Assembly: GCF_000759445.1 (NCBI RefSeq)
Contig: NZ_JRMB01000001.1
Location: 806,001 to 870,000, forward strand
Reading direction: 5' to 3'
Source of the DNA: Pseudomonas lutea
GTDB lineage: Bacteria > Pseudomonadota > Gammaproteobacteria > Pseudomonadales > Pseudomonadaceae
DNA: 64,000 bases
This document shows, in pieces, positions 26,653-36,518 of the stretch. Positions within the stretch are counted from its first letter, which is position 1; every line of letters begins with the position of its first letter. The translations under genes and the position numbers were made by a program. The notes under the pieces are model-generated. The model ran no database searches. It worked only from the letters and a program-made list of their open reading frames with translations, and was not told the DNA's origin.

Positions 26653-29487
26653 ATGTTCGCACCGGCAAATAAAGCTCAATTCAGCCTCACCGTGAATGGT
26701 CAGGACACGCTGTTTCAGGTGCTGTCCTTCACCGGCCGCGAACGATTGAACCATCCATTCGAGTTCGAGCTGGAACTGGTCAGCGAAAACCCGTCGCTGG
26801 ACCTTGAAAGCCTGTTGCACGCTCAGGTCTACCTACAGCTGTCTGCAGACGGGGCCGGCATTCACGGCCTCGCCTACAGCGTCGTCCAGGGAGAGGCTGG
26901 CAAACGCCTGACCCGTTATCGAATGAGCCTGCGTCCGCAGCTTGCTTACCTTGCACACCGGGTAAACCAGCGGATCTTCCAGCAGATGACGGTGGGGCAA
27001 ATCATCAGCCGCGTGCTGGAGGAGCATGGCATCCTCGCGGGTGATTACCGGTTCCAGCTCGGCGCAGCCTACCCCGAGCGCGTGTACTGCGTTCAGTACG
27101 ACGAGTCCGAACTGCACTTCATTCAGCGTCTGTGCGAAGAGGAAGGCATTCACTTTCATTTTCAGCACAGCCCCGAGGGCTACCTGCTGGTGTTTGGCGA
27201 TGACCAGACGGTGTTCCCGAAGCTCGCGCCGACGCTGTATCAGCAGGACACCGGACTGGTGGCGGACAGCGAGGTTATCAAGCGCTTCGGGCTGCGCCTC
27301 AATACGCGCACCAGCCGCACCACCCGGCGCGACTACGACTTCACCAAGCCGCGGTTCCAGCTGGAAGGCACCGCCGCAGGCACGGCCATTCCAGACCTGG
27401 AAGATTACGACTATCCCGGCCGCTTCGTTGACCGTGAGCGCGGTCGGCAGCTGGCCAACCGCGCCCTGGAACGCCACCGCAGCGACTTCCGGCTGGCCGA
27501 AGGCAGCGGCGATCAACCACGCTTGGTGGCCGGTCACTTTCTCGCACTGACCGGGCACGCCAACCCGGCATGGAATGACCTGTGGTTACTGACCGAAGTC
27601 CTCCACGAAGGCAAACAGCCGCAGGTGCTTGAGGAGGTCGCCACAAGTGACGTTAGTGACCTGAAGTCTGATTTTCATCAGGGGTATCGCAACCGCTTCA
27701 GCGCAACCCCCTGGGACGTTCACTACCGCCCGCCGCTGGAACATCCAAAACCCAAAGTACTCGGCACCCAGAGCGCCATCGTGACAGGCCCCGAAGGCGA
27801 GGAGATCTACACCGATCAGCACGGCCGGGTGAAGGTGCAGTTTTTCTGGGACCGGGAAGGGCAGTCCGACGACAAGACCAGCTGCTGGATGCGCGTGGCG
27901 TCCAACTGGGCGAGCCAGAACCTGGGATCCATCAATCTACCGCGAGTTGGCATGGAAGTGCTGATCACCTTTCTCGAAGGCGATCCCGACCAGCCTCTGA
28001 TCACCGGTTGCCTGTACCACGGCGTCCATTTGCCACCGTACAAGTTGCCGGATTTCAAGACCCTGGCCACGGTCAAGAGCAAGGAATACAAAGGCAGCCG
28101 TGGCAACGAGCTGCGCATCGATGACACCACCGGCGAGATCAGCATTGCGTTGCGCAGCGATCACGGCGCCAGTGCCATCAACCTCGGTTACCTGACCCAC
28201 CCGCGACCGGCTGGCGGCCAGCCGCGAGGCGAAGGCTTCGAATTGCGCACCGATCGTCACGGTGCCGTGCGGGCGGGCGCCGGCTTGTTGATCAGCACCG
28301 AACCGCGCCCCAACGAATCGAAGCACCATAAGGACCTGCCTGAAACCGCCGAGCGTCTGGCCACCGCGGCGGACCAGCAAGATGGCTTCGCACTGCAGGC
28401 CAAAGCGCTGGAAGCTCAAGAAGCCGGTGATCAGGACGCCGTGGCCAAAGCGTTGCATGCACAACATCAGGGCGTGCTGGGCAGCGGTCCGGGGCATACC
28501 GGCAGCCATGAATTTCCCGAATTCATCGAACCGCATCTGGTCCTCGCCAGCCCTGCAGGCATTGCGCTGACCACGCCGCGCTCCAGCCACATCGCCACGG
28601 GCGAACACCTGGCCCTGAGCAGTACGGGGCACACCAGCCTTTCCATCGGTAAACGCCTGTTGGCCAGCGCCAGCCAAGGCATGCGCCTGTTCGTGCAAAG
28701 CCTCGGCTGGCGTCTGGTGGCTGCCTCGGGCGACATCGATGTCCGCGCCCTGAAAGACAGCATCAACTTGCTGGCCAAGCTGAACATTACCGCCAACGCC
28801 GAGCGCATTACCCTGACTGCCAAAACCGAGCTTGTCATCCAGGGCGGTGGCAGCGCCACGACCTACAATGCGGCGGGCATCACCCACGTCACCACAGGCC
28901 CCTACACGGCCCGCGCCGCCAACTTTGCCTACACCGGCGCGGCGAACCTGTCAGGTGTGTTTCCCGAGCCGCCAAAAGCGGGTGAGGGCGATCTTCAGTT
29001 ATTCAACCAGTACGGGGGGCTGCAAGGCATCCAGGGTGGTGGGTTTGAAGTGGTCGACGCGCTGGGCAAACGTCTGACGGGCGCCCTCGACAGCCAGGGT
29101 TTTGGCACCGTCGCCGGCGCTGCGCCGGGCCCTGCGCGGGTGCTCTTCGACAAAGACCCGGCCGACACCTGGACCCAGGGCAGCGTCATCGGCAAACCCG
29201 ACTGGCCGCGCACGCCGGGCGGCCCCGCCGAGCCACCCGCGCCCTTGCTCAGTCAGGCGACCGAGCTTTTACCGAGCAAGAACTGGGACCCTGCGCAGTT
29301 TGCAATATCGACGCTGCAGGCCGAGTCGCACGGGTTGCCAGCACTGGCGAGCGCGGCCGCACCCGCTGCTTCGGCCCTGCTGGGTCGTTTGATCAAAAGC
29401 GGATCTTTCCCGCGCCTGCCAGCGGTGGAAGTGCCTGAGGTGCTGCTTGAAGTGTCGGGGCTGTTGGCCGGGGAGTGGTTGTCGTGA
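26653..29487 (+). CDS. vgrG: Type VI secretion spike protein VgrG with C-terminal extension
   Basis: The 944-residue protein is longer than the ~650 residues of a plain VgrG. Residues 1-500 are the gp27/gp5-like core (FSLTVNGQDTLFQVLSFTGR, IYTDQHGRVKVQFFWDREG, SCWMRVASNWA, PRVGMEVLITFLEGDPDQP). Residues about 500-780 hold a DUF2345-type beta helix (IEPHLVLASPAGIALTT). Then comes a short domain around 790-840 (FEVVDALGKRLTGALDSQG) that resembles the transthyretin-like effector-docking domain, and a final helical tail. It caps the T6SS tube and would carry the RHS protein encoded next, with which it overlaps by 4 bp. AAGGAA precedes the start. No other T6SS gene is in the window. Confidence 0.95.
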   Translation: MFAPANKAQFSLTVNGQDTLFQVLSFTGRERLNHPFEFELELVSENPSLDLESLLHAQVYLQLSADGAGIHGLAYSVVQGEAGKRLTRYRMSLRPQLAYLAHRVNQRIFQQMTVGQIISRVLEEHGILAGDYRFQLGAAYPERVYCVQYDESELHFIQRLCEEEGIHFHFQHSPEGYLLVFGDDQTVFPKLAPTLYQQDTGLVADSEVIKRFGLRLNTRTSRTTRRDYDFTKPRFQLEGTAAGTAIPDLEDYDYPGRFVDRERGRQLANRALERHRSDFRLAEGSGDQPRLVAGHFLALTGHANPAWNDLWLLTEVLHEGKQPQVLEEVATSDVSDLKSDFHQGYRNRFSATPWDVHYRPPLEHPKPKVLGTQSAIVTGPEGEEIYTDQHGRVKVQFFWDREGQSDDKTSCWMRVASNWASQNLGSINLPRVGMEVLITFLEGDPDQPLITGCLYHGVHLPPYKLPDFKTLATVKSKEYKGSRGNELRIDDTTGEISIALRSDHGASAINLGYLTHPRPAGGQPRGEGFELRTDRHGAVRAGAGLLISTEPRPNESKHHKDLPETAERLATAADQQDGFALQAKALEAQEAGDQDAVAKALHAQHQGVLGSGPGHTGSHEFPEFIEPHLVLASPAGIALTTPRSSHIATGEHLALSSTGHTSLSIGKRLLASASQGMRLFVQSLGWRLVAASGDIDVRALKDSINLLAKLNITANAERITLTAKTELVIQGGGSATTYNAAGITHVTTGPYTARAANFAYTGAANLSGVFPEPPKAGEGDLQLFNQYGGLQGIQGGGFEVVDALGKRLTGALDSQGFGTVAGAAPGPARVLFDKDPADTWTQGSVIGKPDWPRTPGGPAEPPAPLLSQATELLPSKNWDPAQFAISTLQAESHGLPALASAAAPAASALLGRLIKSGSFPRLPAVEVPEVLLEVSGLLAGEWLS

Positions 29488-32400
29488 GCGTGGGGTTAAA
29501 AGGTACGCAGCCTCAGGTAGCGATTGTTCCCCTTGATCAGATTCAACTGGAAGACGTCGGGCTGGGCGCGGCCAACGTCGATGCCTGGCTGCAGGAGATC
29601 AGCGGCGGCGTCGTGACGCTGGACAGGATCAAGACCGCTGCCGGCGCGCTGCCGGTCGTGGGCAACATCATGGCGCTGGTGGATGCGCTCAACGACATCG
29701 TCAGGCTGTCGAGCAGTGAACAGCGCGACCCGCTGGATTGGGTCAGTCTCGGCATCAATCTGATCGGGGTGCTGCCGTTCCCCCCGACCATGGCGGCGGC
29801 ACGCATGACCCTGCGGCCGACGCTGTTTCTGGTGCGTCAGGAGATGCGCCAGGCCGGAAAGTTGGTGCTGGGCGACGGGCTGGTTGAAGTGCTGATCGGG
29901 CATCTGAATGCCGACATCATCGGCACGCTGGATGACTTCGTGACCCAGGCGCAGGCCCGGCTGGGCGGCATTCTGGATGAGGCAGGGAAACTCGGCGAAG
30001 AAATGCTGTGCCAGATCGCCCAGGGTCTGGAGACGCTGGTCAACGCCGATCTCGATGCCCAGGCTAATTTGCTGGAAGCGGAGCAGTTGGTCCAGGCGGC
30101 TGGCGATCAGTGGGCTTACGACCCCGCGGCGGCGATCGGCAACATCTTCGTGGCGGCGGCCGATGTGTACATCGCTGCTGGTAAGGGGGCTGTTAATAGC
30201 GTTGTGGACCATTTGGTGCCCACTACGCTGAAAGAAGAAGTGCTCAGGCAGGCGGCATCTTTGCGGGCCATGGGTGCAGAGCTTCGGGGCCAGATTGCTG
30301 GCTTGGCGGATCCTGCGGCTGAGCACTCCATTGGCGCGTTGCTGATGACTCTGGCTGGCGCGGTGGCCAGTTGGCGCTCGCGTAACGGTCATGGGCAGTC
30401 GGTCAACATCAAGCCGGGGTTGGTCAGTCAGGCCAAGCGTCGTGGGGGTGAAGGCAGACTGGGCGTTGTCCAGCATGAAGCCGCTGCCAAAGGCCGGCCC
30501 AACCCGAAGAAAAACTGCGTGTGCGACTCGACGATTCGCAGCATCAACTTTGCGATGGGGTCGGAGTCGGTCGCGCACACCGATTTCAGTCTGCCGGGGC
30601 CGTTTCCTGTTGAGTGGACGCGAACGTATTGCTCAAGTCTGGGTGCCTACGACCAGGACGTCGTCGGCGCACGCTGGATCACACCGTTTACCACACGGTT
30701 TGACTGCGTGGACGAGGGCCTGGTGTTCCATGACGCCGACGGGCGCAGCCATGAGTTCACCCTGCCCAAGGTCAAGCTGGTTCACTACAACGCCATCGAA
30801 AACCTCACGCTGATCCGCGTCAGCAACGACACGCTGGTGTTGTGTCGAGGGTTTGAGCGCCGGGAAACCTATGTCCGACGGGGTGAGCACTTTGTCCTCA
30901 CCAACATCGTTTTGCGCAATGGCGCCGGGGCGATGCTGCATTACGAGCATCGGCATGGGGAACAGTCGGTGCTTTCCGAGGTGGTGACGTACTCGGAAAA
31001 CGATGTCAGCAAAGTCCATCTGCGCCTCGGCACTCAGATCGACGATCACGGACACCTGACCGGCATCTGGGAAATCCGCGACGGTGAGGTGAAACGGCAG
31101 CTGTGTGCGTACGAATATGATGATTCTAGCGACCTGACGCTTGCTCAGGACGAGAACGGTTCCGCGTGGCGATATCAGTACGAAAATCACCTGATCACCC
31201 GTTATACCGACCGCACCCATCGCGGCATGAACCTGCAATGGCAAGGCACGGGCCCCGACGCCAAGGCTGTGCGCGAATGGGCCGACGACGGCAGCTTCGA
31301 TACGCGGCTGTCTTGGGACAAAAACATCCGCCTGACTGTCGTCACCGATGCTCTCGGCCAAGAGACCCAGCACTTCTACGACAGCCTTGGCTACACCCAT
31401 CGCATTCGCCATGCCGACGGGCGCTCGGAGTGGTTCTTTCGGGACGACGCCAAGAACATCATTCGCCACGTCCATACCGACGGCACGACCGACCGCTATC
31501 GCTACGACCGCCTCAGCAATCTGACCGAACACACCCGCGCTGACCACAGCGTGATGAACTACGCCTACGACGACAAAAGTCAGCTGATCAAAATCAGCGA
31601 TGGCGAGGGTGGGCTGTGGCGGCGCGACTACGACGACAAGGGCAATCTGGTCGAAGCGGTTGATCCGCTGGAGAACACCACCGAATACGCCTACAACCCG
31701 TTCGGGCTTCCTACGGCGATCAGGGACGCCAACGGCAACACAAAAGCGTTGGCCTACAACGACGCCGGACAAATCGTTAAGTACACCGACTGCTCTGGGA
31801 AGGTAAGTGCGTGGGAATACGACGAGCGCGGGCAGATGGTCTGCTTTACCGACGCTGCCGGACATAAAACCGAGTATTCCTACGCATCAGGCCACTTGGT
31901 GGTGACCAAGCACCCGGATAAAACGGAAGAACGCTTTAGCCGCGATGCCGAAGGTCGCCTGCTTGCGCGCTCCGACGGCCTCGAACGCTGCACCACCTGG
32001 CGCTACACCGCCGCCGGCTTCATCGCCGAACGCACCGACGCCGCCGAACAGACCCTGCGCTATCGCTGGGACAAACTTGGTCGCTTGATCGCGCTGGAAA
32101 ATGAAAACCAAAGCCGCGCCCATTTTCAATACGACCCGGTCGGCAGATTGTTGGAAGAACGCGGCTTCGATGGCCGCTCGACGCGATACCGCTACGACCC
32201 CGAAACAGGCCGCTTGGCCGAGACCGTCAACGGCCAGCGCGCCATCGGGTTGAGCTTCGACCCCATGGGTCGCCTCACCGAACGCCACGCCACCCTTGGT
32301 GAGCAATCGCAAAGCGAAACCTTTTCCTACGACGGCAACGGCCAACTGATCAGAGCCACCAACGCCGCCAGTTGCCTGCAATGGTTTCATGATCAAGCTG

Positions 32401-34172
32401 GCAATCTGGTGCGCGAGCACCAGCACTACCTGAGCCTGGAAAAGCCGCTGGTTGCGGTCTGGCAGCACGAATACGACGTGCTGAACAACCGCGTCGCTAC
32501 CGTCCGCCCAGACGGCCATCGCGTTAGCTGGCTGACCTACGGCAGCGGCCATCTGCTCGGCATGAAGCTCGATGACCATGAACTTCTGAGCTACGAGCGC
32601 GACGAATTGCATCGCGAAGTCGCTCGGCATCAGGGCAACCAGCTCAAGCAAACGCAGCAATGGGACCCTGCGGGACGCCTGCAAGAACAGCTGTTGGGCA
32701 GCGCAGACGATAAAACCACGTTCATAAAACGCGCCTACACCTACGACGCTGCTGGCCAATTGACTGAGATTCAGGACAGCCGTCGCGGCCAGCTCTCGTA
32801 TCGCTACGATCCCGTAAGCCGACTGCTCAGCGCAACAAGCCGATTGGGCGTCGAAACCTTCGCCTTCGACCCGGCAAGCAATTTGCTAAACGACACTGCC
32901 GCACCGGTGCGCCGCCCACTCGACCCCGAACCCACCCGCAACAAACTCATGGACAATCTGCTGCGCGAATACGCCGGCACCCATTACAACTACGACGAAC
33001 GCGGCAACCAGATACAGAGGTTAACCAATGGCGCCCGCAGCGACCTGCAGTGGGATCTGTTCGATCGACTGATCCACTTCAAAGACCCACGCCTCACCGT
33101 CGACTTTGCCTACGACCCGCTCGGACGTCGCCTCTATAAACATTCCAAAGCCCATTACCGACCACGCCCCGAAGCCGGCACCGGCTGGAACCAAAACGAA
33201 CACGCCCGCAAAGAACAGGAATTGGGCTGCGGCTTCACCCTCTACGGCTGGGACGGCGACACCCTGGCCTGGGAAAGCAGCCCCGCGCGAGGTCCCGGTG
33301 AAACCGGCCGCACCGTGCATTACCTCTTCGAGCCCGGCACCTTCGTCCCGGTCGCCCAGGCGATCCGCCACGCCACCATCCGCCTGATCAGCCAACCCAC
33401 CTACCAAGGGCGTTACAACCGGAAAGAAGACCCGCTGTGGACCTACAAACCCACAGCACAACCCATTGACGTTCTCGCCTGGTACCAATGCGACCACCTC
33501 GGCACGCCACAGGAACTCACCGACCAGAACGGCAACACCGCGTGGAGCGCCCAGTACAAAGCATGGGGCCAAGCCCACGAACAGCGCTCGGACTTCGCTC
33601 AAAAGGTCGGCCTCAAAAACCCGATCCGCTTCCAGGGCCAATACCACGACCCCGAAACCGGCCTGCACTACAACCGGCATCGGTACTATGATCCGGGGGT
33701 TGGCCGGTTTATCAGTAAAGACCCTATCGGTCATCAGGGTGGGCTGAACCTTTACCATTACGCAGCTAATCCGGTTTTCTTCGTCGACCCTCTGGGCCTT
33801 GCTGGTCATCGGGTCACCGCGCAAACTGCAGGGCAAGACGTACTAGCGCGCGGTGTTCACGTAAATGTGAATGGTCCTGGGCTACCACCTAAGGGGGGAC
33901 ATATTGAATTAAAGCCTGACCCTAAAGGGACACACGTAATACTAGAACCGGCTGACAAAGCGACTCGCAATATGAACGGCGTCCAGTGGCGCAAAGCCTG
34001 TAAATGTGTGGGTAGCTACCTTGATGAGTCTAGAAACGTAGACCGTATGGCGAAAGCTTCGGAAGCTGGAATTTCGGCAAACCCCAACTCTGGGAGAGTC
34101 CCAGAACTGAGTAAGGTCGGAAATATCTTGAGGAATCATCATCGTGATGGAACCAACCCGGTGTCGAAATGA
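29484..34172 (+). CDS. RHS-repeat T6SS effector with unrecognised C-terminal toxin
   Basis: The 1562-residue protein has an N-terminal ~340-residue helical part with two hydrophobic stretches (GALPVVGNIMALVDALNDIV and LGINLIGVLPFPP). A DUF6531-like segment lies near 350-430 (VAHTDFSLPGPFPVEWTR), followed by about 900 residues of YD/RHS repeats. The RHS core at 1381-1439 ends in DPLGL. The remaining 123 residues (from base 33801) are the variable toxin tip, with His-containing strands (GGHIELKPD, THVILEP), a CKC pair and RNHHRDG. I cannot name its activity. No PAAR domain is visible. The GTG at 29484 overlaps the vgrG stop (GTGA) with GGGGAG upstream; a GTG three codons earlier is the alternative. 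Confidence 0.92.
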   Translation: MSVGLKGTQPQVAIVPLDQIQLEDVGLGAANVDAWLQEISGGVVTLDRIKTAAGALPVVGNIMALVDALNDIVRLSSSEQRDPLDWVSLGINLIGVLPFPPTMAAARMTLRPTLFLVRQEMRQAGKLVLGDGLVEVLIGHLNADIIGTLDDFVTQAQARLGGILDEAGKLGEEMLCQIAQGLETLVNADLDAQANLLEAEQLVQAAGDQWAYDPAAAIGNIFVAAADVYIAAGKGAVNSVVDHLVPTTLKEEVLRQAASLRAMGAELRGQIAGLADPAAEHSIGALLMTLAGAVASWRSRNGHGQSVNIKPGLVSQAKRRGGEGRLGVVQHEAAAKGRPNPKKNCVCDSTIRSINFAMGSESVAHTDFSLPGPFPVEWTRTYCSSLGAYDQDVVGARWITPFTTRFDCVDEGLVFHDADGRSHEFTLPKVKLVHYNAIENLTLIRVSNDTLVLCRGFERRETYVRRGEHFVLTNIVLRNGAGAMLHYEHRHGEQSVLSEVVTYSENDVSKVHLRLGTQIDDHGHLTGIWEIRDGEVKRQLCAYEYDDSSDLTLAQDENGSAWRYQYENHLITRYTDRTHRGMNLQWQGTGPDAKAVREWADDGSFDTRLSWDKNIRLTVVTDALGQETQHFYDSLGYTHRIRHADGRSEWFFRDDAKNIIRHVHTDGTTDRYRYDRLSNLTEHTRADHSVMNYAYDDKSQLIKISDGEGGLWRRDYDDKGNLVEAVDPLENTTEYAYNPFGLPTAIRDANGNTKALAYNDAGQIVKYTDCSGKVSAWEYDERGQMVCFTDAAGHKTEYSYASGHLVVTKHPDKTEERFSRDAEGRLLARSDGLERCTTWRYTAAGFIAERTDAAEQTLRYRWDKLGRLIALENENQSRAHFQYDPVGRLLEERGFDGRSTRYRYDPETGRLAETVNGQRAIGLSFDPMGRLTERHATLGEQSQSETFSYDGNGQLIRATNAASCLQWFHDQAGNLVREHQHYLSLEKPLVAVWQHEYDVLNNRVATVRPDGHRVSWLTYGSGHLLGMKLDDHELLSYERDELHREVARHQGNQLKQTQQWDPAGRLQEQLLGSADDKTTFIKRAYTYDAAGQLTEIQDSRRGQLSYRYDPVSRLLSATSRLGVETFAFDPASNLLNDTAAPVRRPLDPEPTRNKLMDNLLREYAGTHYNYDERGNQIQRLTNGARSDLQWDLFDRLIHFKDPRLTVDFAYDPLGRRLYKHSKAHYRPRPEAGTGWNQNEHARKEQELGCGFTLYGWDGDTLAWESSPARGPGETGRTVHYLFEPGTFVPVAQAIRHATIRLISQPTYQGRYNRKEDPLWTYKPTAQPIDVLAWYQCDHLGTPQELTDQNGNTAWSAQYKAWGQAHEQRSDFAQKVGLKNPIRFQGQYHDPETGLHYNRHRYYDPGVGRFISKDPIGHQGGLNLYHYAANPVFFVDPLGLAGHRVTAQTAGQDVLARGVHVNVNGPGLPPKGGHIELKPDPKGTHVILEPADKATRNMNGVQWRKACKCVGSYLDESRNVDRMAKASEAGISANPNSGRVPELSKVGNILRNHHRDGTNPVSK

Positions 34173-34822
34173 GAGAAGCTTTTAACAGGCTAGATCTATC
34201 ATTCTTTGAAATTTTTTGTCTTTTTTTAAGAGACGCAACATCAAGTCAGTCTCGTTTGTTTGGGCTCACAAGCTTCTCGCCAGATGAACTCATAAAGCAT
34301 GACTTTGAACGGGTAGGCGAATGTGATGACTATCATTTTTTTGAAAAGCTTTACTGCGTCAGTCACAGGAATCGTGACGTGGCCGTAGTCTTTAAACTCT
34401 ACTTCTATCGGTGTCAGCAGATAGGGAGCGGCTTTGACGTTTTGAAGGGGGTGAGGCTTACCTCGTTATTGACCAACCATATGAGATTTGACCAACGCCA
34501 ACCTGACATGCAGCAAAGGCCTCTGGAATTGTATTTTTCGAAGGACCAGAAAGAAGGTGCGGTAATTTTGCAGGATTCAATAGTCATCCGATTCAGCCAC
34601 AGCAAAAAAAGGGACGGATATCAAGTTGACACCCTTGAAAGTGACAGCGATAAATCGGGAACCTTAAACAGGATCGCTACCAACACCATAAGGCACACGA
34701 TGGACTTCTATGATCTGGATCTGTCAGACCCAGGCCTGAATGCACGTAACGCTTCTGCTGGCTTGCGTCGACTCATTGATACTTTGACAACTTACCGGCT
34801 TTCAAGCATGGCCACCTTTTGA
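34169..34822 (+). CDS. Probable immunity protein for the RHS toxin
   Basis: The 217-residue protein overlaps the rhs stop by ATGA, the standard place for a cognate immunity gene. It is cytoplasmic by appearance, with no signal or membrane helix, and I recognise no family. Base composition drops sharply here (runs such as tttgaaattttttg at about 34205-34218) compared with the GC-rich RHS core. This indicates that toxin tip and immunity gene were acquired together. The function as antitoxin is inferred from position. Confidence 0.7.
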   Translation: MREAFNRLDLSFFEIFCLFLRDATSSQSRLFGLTSFSPDELIKHDFERVGECDDYHFFEKLYCVSHRNRDVAVVFKLYFYRCQQIGSGFDVLKGVRLTSLLTNHMRFDQRQPDMQQRPLELYFSKDQKEGAVILQDSIVIRFSHSKKRDGYQVDTLESDSDKSGTLNRIATNTIRHTMDFYDLDLSDPGLNARNASAGLRRLIDTLTTYRLSSMATF

Positions 34823-35154
34823 AGTACTTAAACGGTCGACATGTTGGCCAAAAATCGCACGTCTCAAAACTGCATGAATCGGTTGACGGAGTGTAGCGCC
34901 GGGAGCTGAGGACTGAAATAAACTTCTCTGCCACGAATCCTCATTCGATCAGGTCAGGTCGGGCGCTTTCAGCCAAAAACCGTGAGCTAATGCAGAACAC
35001 GCTGGCGGGCCATTAGGGGCGGCCGGCATGAGCAGCATTGGCAGATCAAATGGTTAGCGCTGGCGTGCTCGGGTTTACTGTCGTCGACGAACCGGCCGCA
35101 GGCTATCCAACGAGCCACTCACCTCAACTGGCCCGTTGGCGCCCACTTACCTCA
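34823..35154. other. Gene-free region after the RHS immunity gene
   Basis: The 332 bp separate convergent genes. I see neither a credible small gene, an orphan toxin tip nor a clear terminator. Confidence 0.4.
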
Positions 35155-36315
35155 TCACCAAAACGTCGTCGCCTGCGCCCTCGCTTTTTCGCCAATCACC
35201 GCAATAGCCTTCTCCACATCGCCCTCAGTCGTATAACGCCCCAAACTCAATCGCAAGCTGCTGCCCGCCTGGGCCTGGGTCAGGCCCAGCGCCAGCAGCA
35301 CATGAGAAACACTGCTGCTCGCCGAGTTGCACGCGGAGGTGGACGAGACGGCCAGGTCGCTGGCCAGGCTCGCGACGTTGAAGCCCGGGCGGTCGATGCA
35401 CAGGTTGAGTGTGTGCGGGATGCGCTGTTGCGGATCGCCGTTGAGGCTGATGCCCTCAAGGCCAAGCAAACCTTCGCGCAACTGCGCAGACAGCCGGTCG
35501 ATGCGCGTGACTTCTTCGGCCATCTCGGCGCTGGCCAGCGCGTAGGCCGCGCCCATGCCGACGATCTGGTGGGTGGCGAGGGTGCCTGAGCGATAACCCT
35601 GCTCGTGGCCGCCACCGTGCATTTGCGCTTCAAGGAGCGGCCGCGCGCGGTCGCCGACATACAGTGCGCCGATGCCTTTCGGGCCGTAGGTTTTGTGTGC
35701 AGAGAAGGACATGAGGTCGACAGGCAGTGCCGACAGGTCGATCGGCAGTTTGCCGGCGCCCTGAGCGGCGTCGACGTGGAACAGGGCACCGTGCTCACGG
35801 ACGATCTGGCCGATGGCCGCGATGTCAGTGACAGTGCCCAGTTCGTTGTTCACTAGCATCAGCGACACCAGCAGCGTGTCATCGCGCAGGGCCTGGCTGA
35901 CGGCATCGGGATGGATCAGCCCGCGGTCGTCAGGTTCCAGCCAAGTGACCGGGCAACCGGCCAGTTCCAATTGACGAACCGTGTCGATGACCGCTTTGTG
36001 TTCAATGGTGCTGGTAATGAGGTGCCGACGCTCGGTGTGGTGCGGATTGAGCGCAAGGCCCTTGATGGCAAGGTTGTTTGATTCGGTGGCGCCGGAGGTC
36101 CAGACCAGGGCATCAGCATTGCAGCCCACCAGCTCTGCGACTTGCCGGCGAGCCAGCTCAACGGCTTGGCGTGCTTGATTGCCATAGGCGTGGGAGCTGG
36201 AGGCCGGGTTGCCAAAAGTGCCTTCCCGACCGAGGCAGGTGACCATCGCCTGAATGACGCGATCGTCGACCGGGGTGGTGGCTGCGTAATCGAAATAACA
36301 AGGGAGTGTTTTCAT
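35155..36315 (-). CDS. Cysteine desulfurase (IscS/NifS family)
   Basis: The 386-residue PLP enzyme has the family landmarks: YFDYAATTPVD at the N-terminus, FTSGATESNN-like WTSGATESNN, the pocket His in TSTIEHKAV, HVDAAQGAGK, the PLP lysine in SFSAHKTYGPKG, and the catalytic-loop cysteine in STSACNSASSSVSHVL. It takes sulfur from cysteine as an enzyme persulfide. It is not in an isc or suf cluster, so it is probably an auxiliary enzyme. An Lrp-type regulator is encoded divergently 200 bp away. That suggests induction by cysteine or another amino acid. Confidence 0.92.
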   Translation of the reverse strand: MKTLPCYFDYAATTPVDDRVIQAMVTCLGREGTFGNPASSSHAYGNQARQAVELARRQVAELVGCNADALVWTSGATESNNLAIKGLALNPHHTERRHLITSTIEHKAVIDTVRQLELAGCPVTWLEPDDRGLIHPDAVSQALRDDTLLVSLMLVNNELGTVTDIAAIGQIVREHGALFHVDAAQGAGKLPIDLSALPVDLMSFSAHKTYGPKGIGALYVGDRARPLLEAQMHGGGHEQGYRSGTLATHQIVGMGAAYALASAEMAEEVTRIDRLSAQLREGLLGLEGISLNGDPQQRIPHTLNLCIDRPGFNVASLASDLAVSSTSACNSASSSVSHVLLALGLTQAQAGSSLRLSLGRYTTEGDVEKAIAVIGEKARAQATTFW

Positions 36316-36518
36316 GAGTGTTCTGCGCTGTCCGTCGTGCAGAAAATACTACTAGCGTCCACGTGAAAAAAAATTGATTCCTCGCCGTTGTTTGTCCGGC
36401 CGTGCGAAATAATATTCCGCTAAAAAACGAAAGCGCGGAATTCTGTTCTCGTGGTAGCGCTTTTTGACTTATCTTTATCGCCTTAATGCATATGAGTCAT
36501 CTGAGGCAAAGTACCGTC

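Noticed and set aside
35155..36315. Assignment as the housekeeping IscS
   Set aside because: No iscR, iscU, iscA, hscAB or fdx gene is adjacent, so only the general cysteine desulfurase call is kept.
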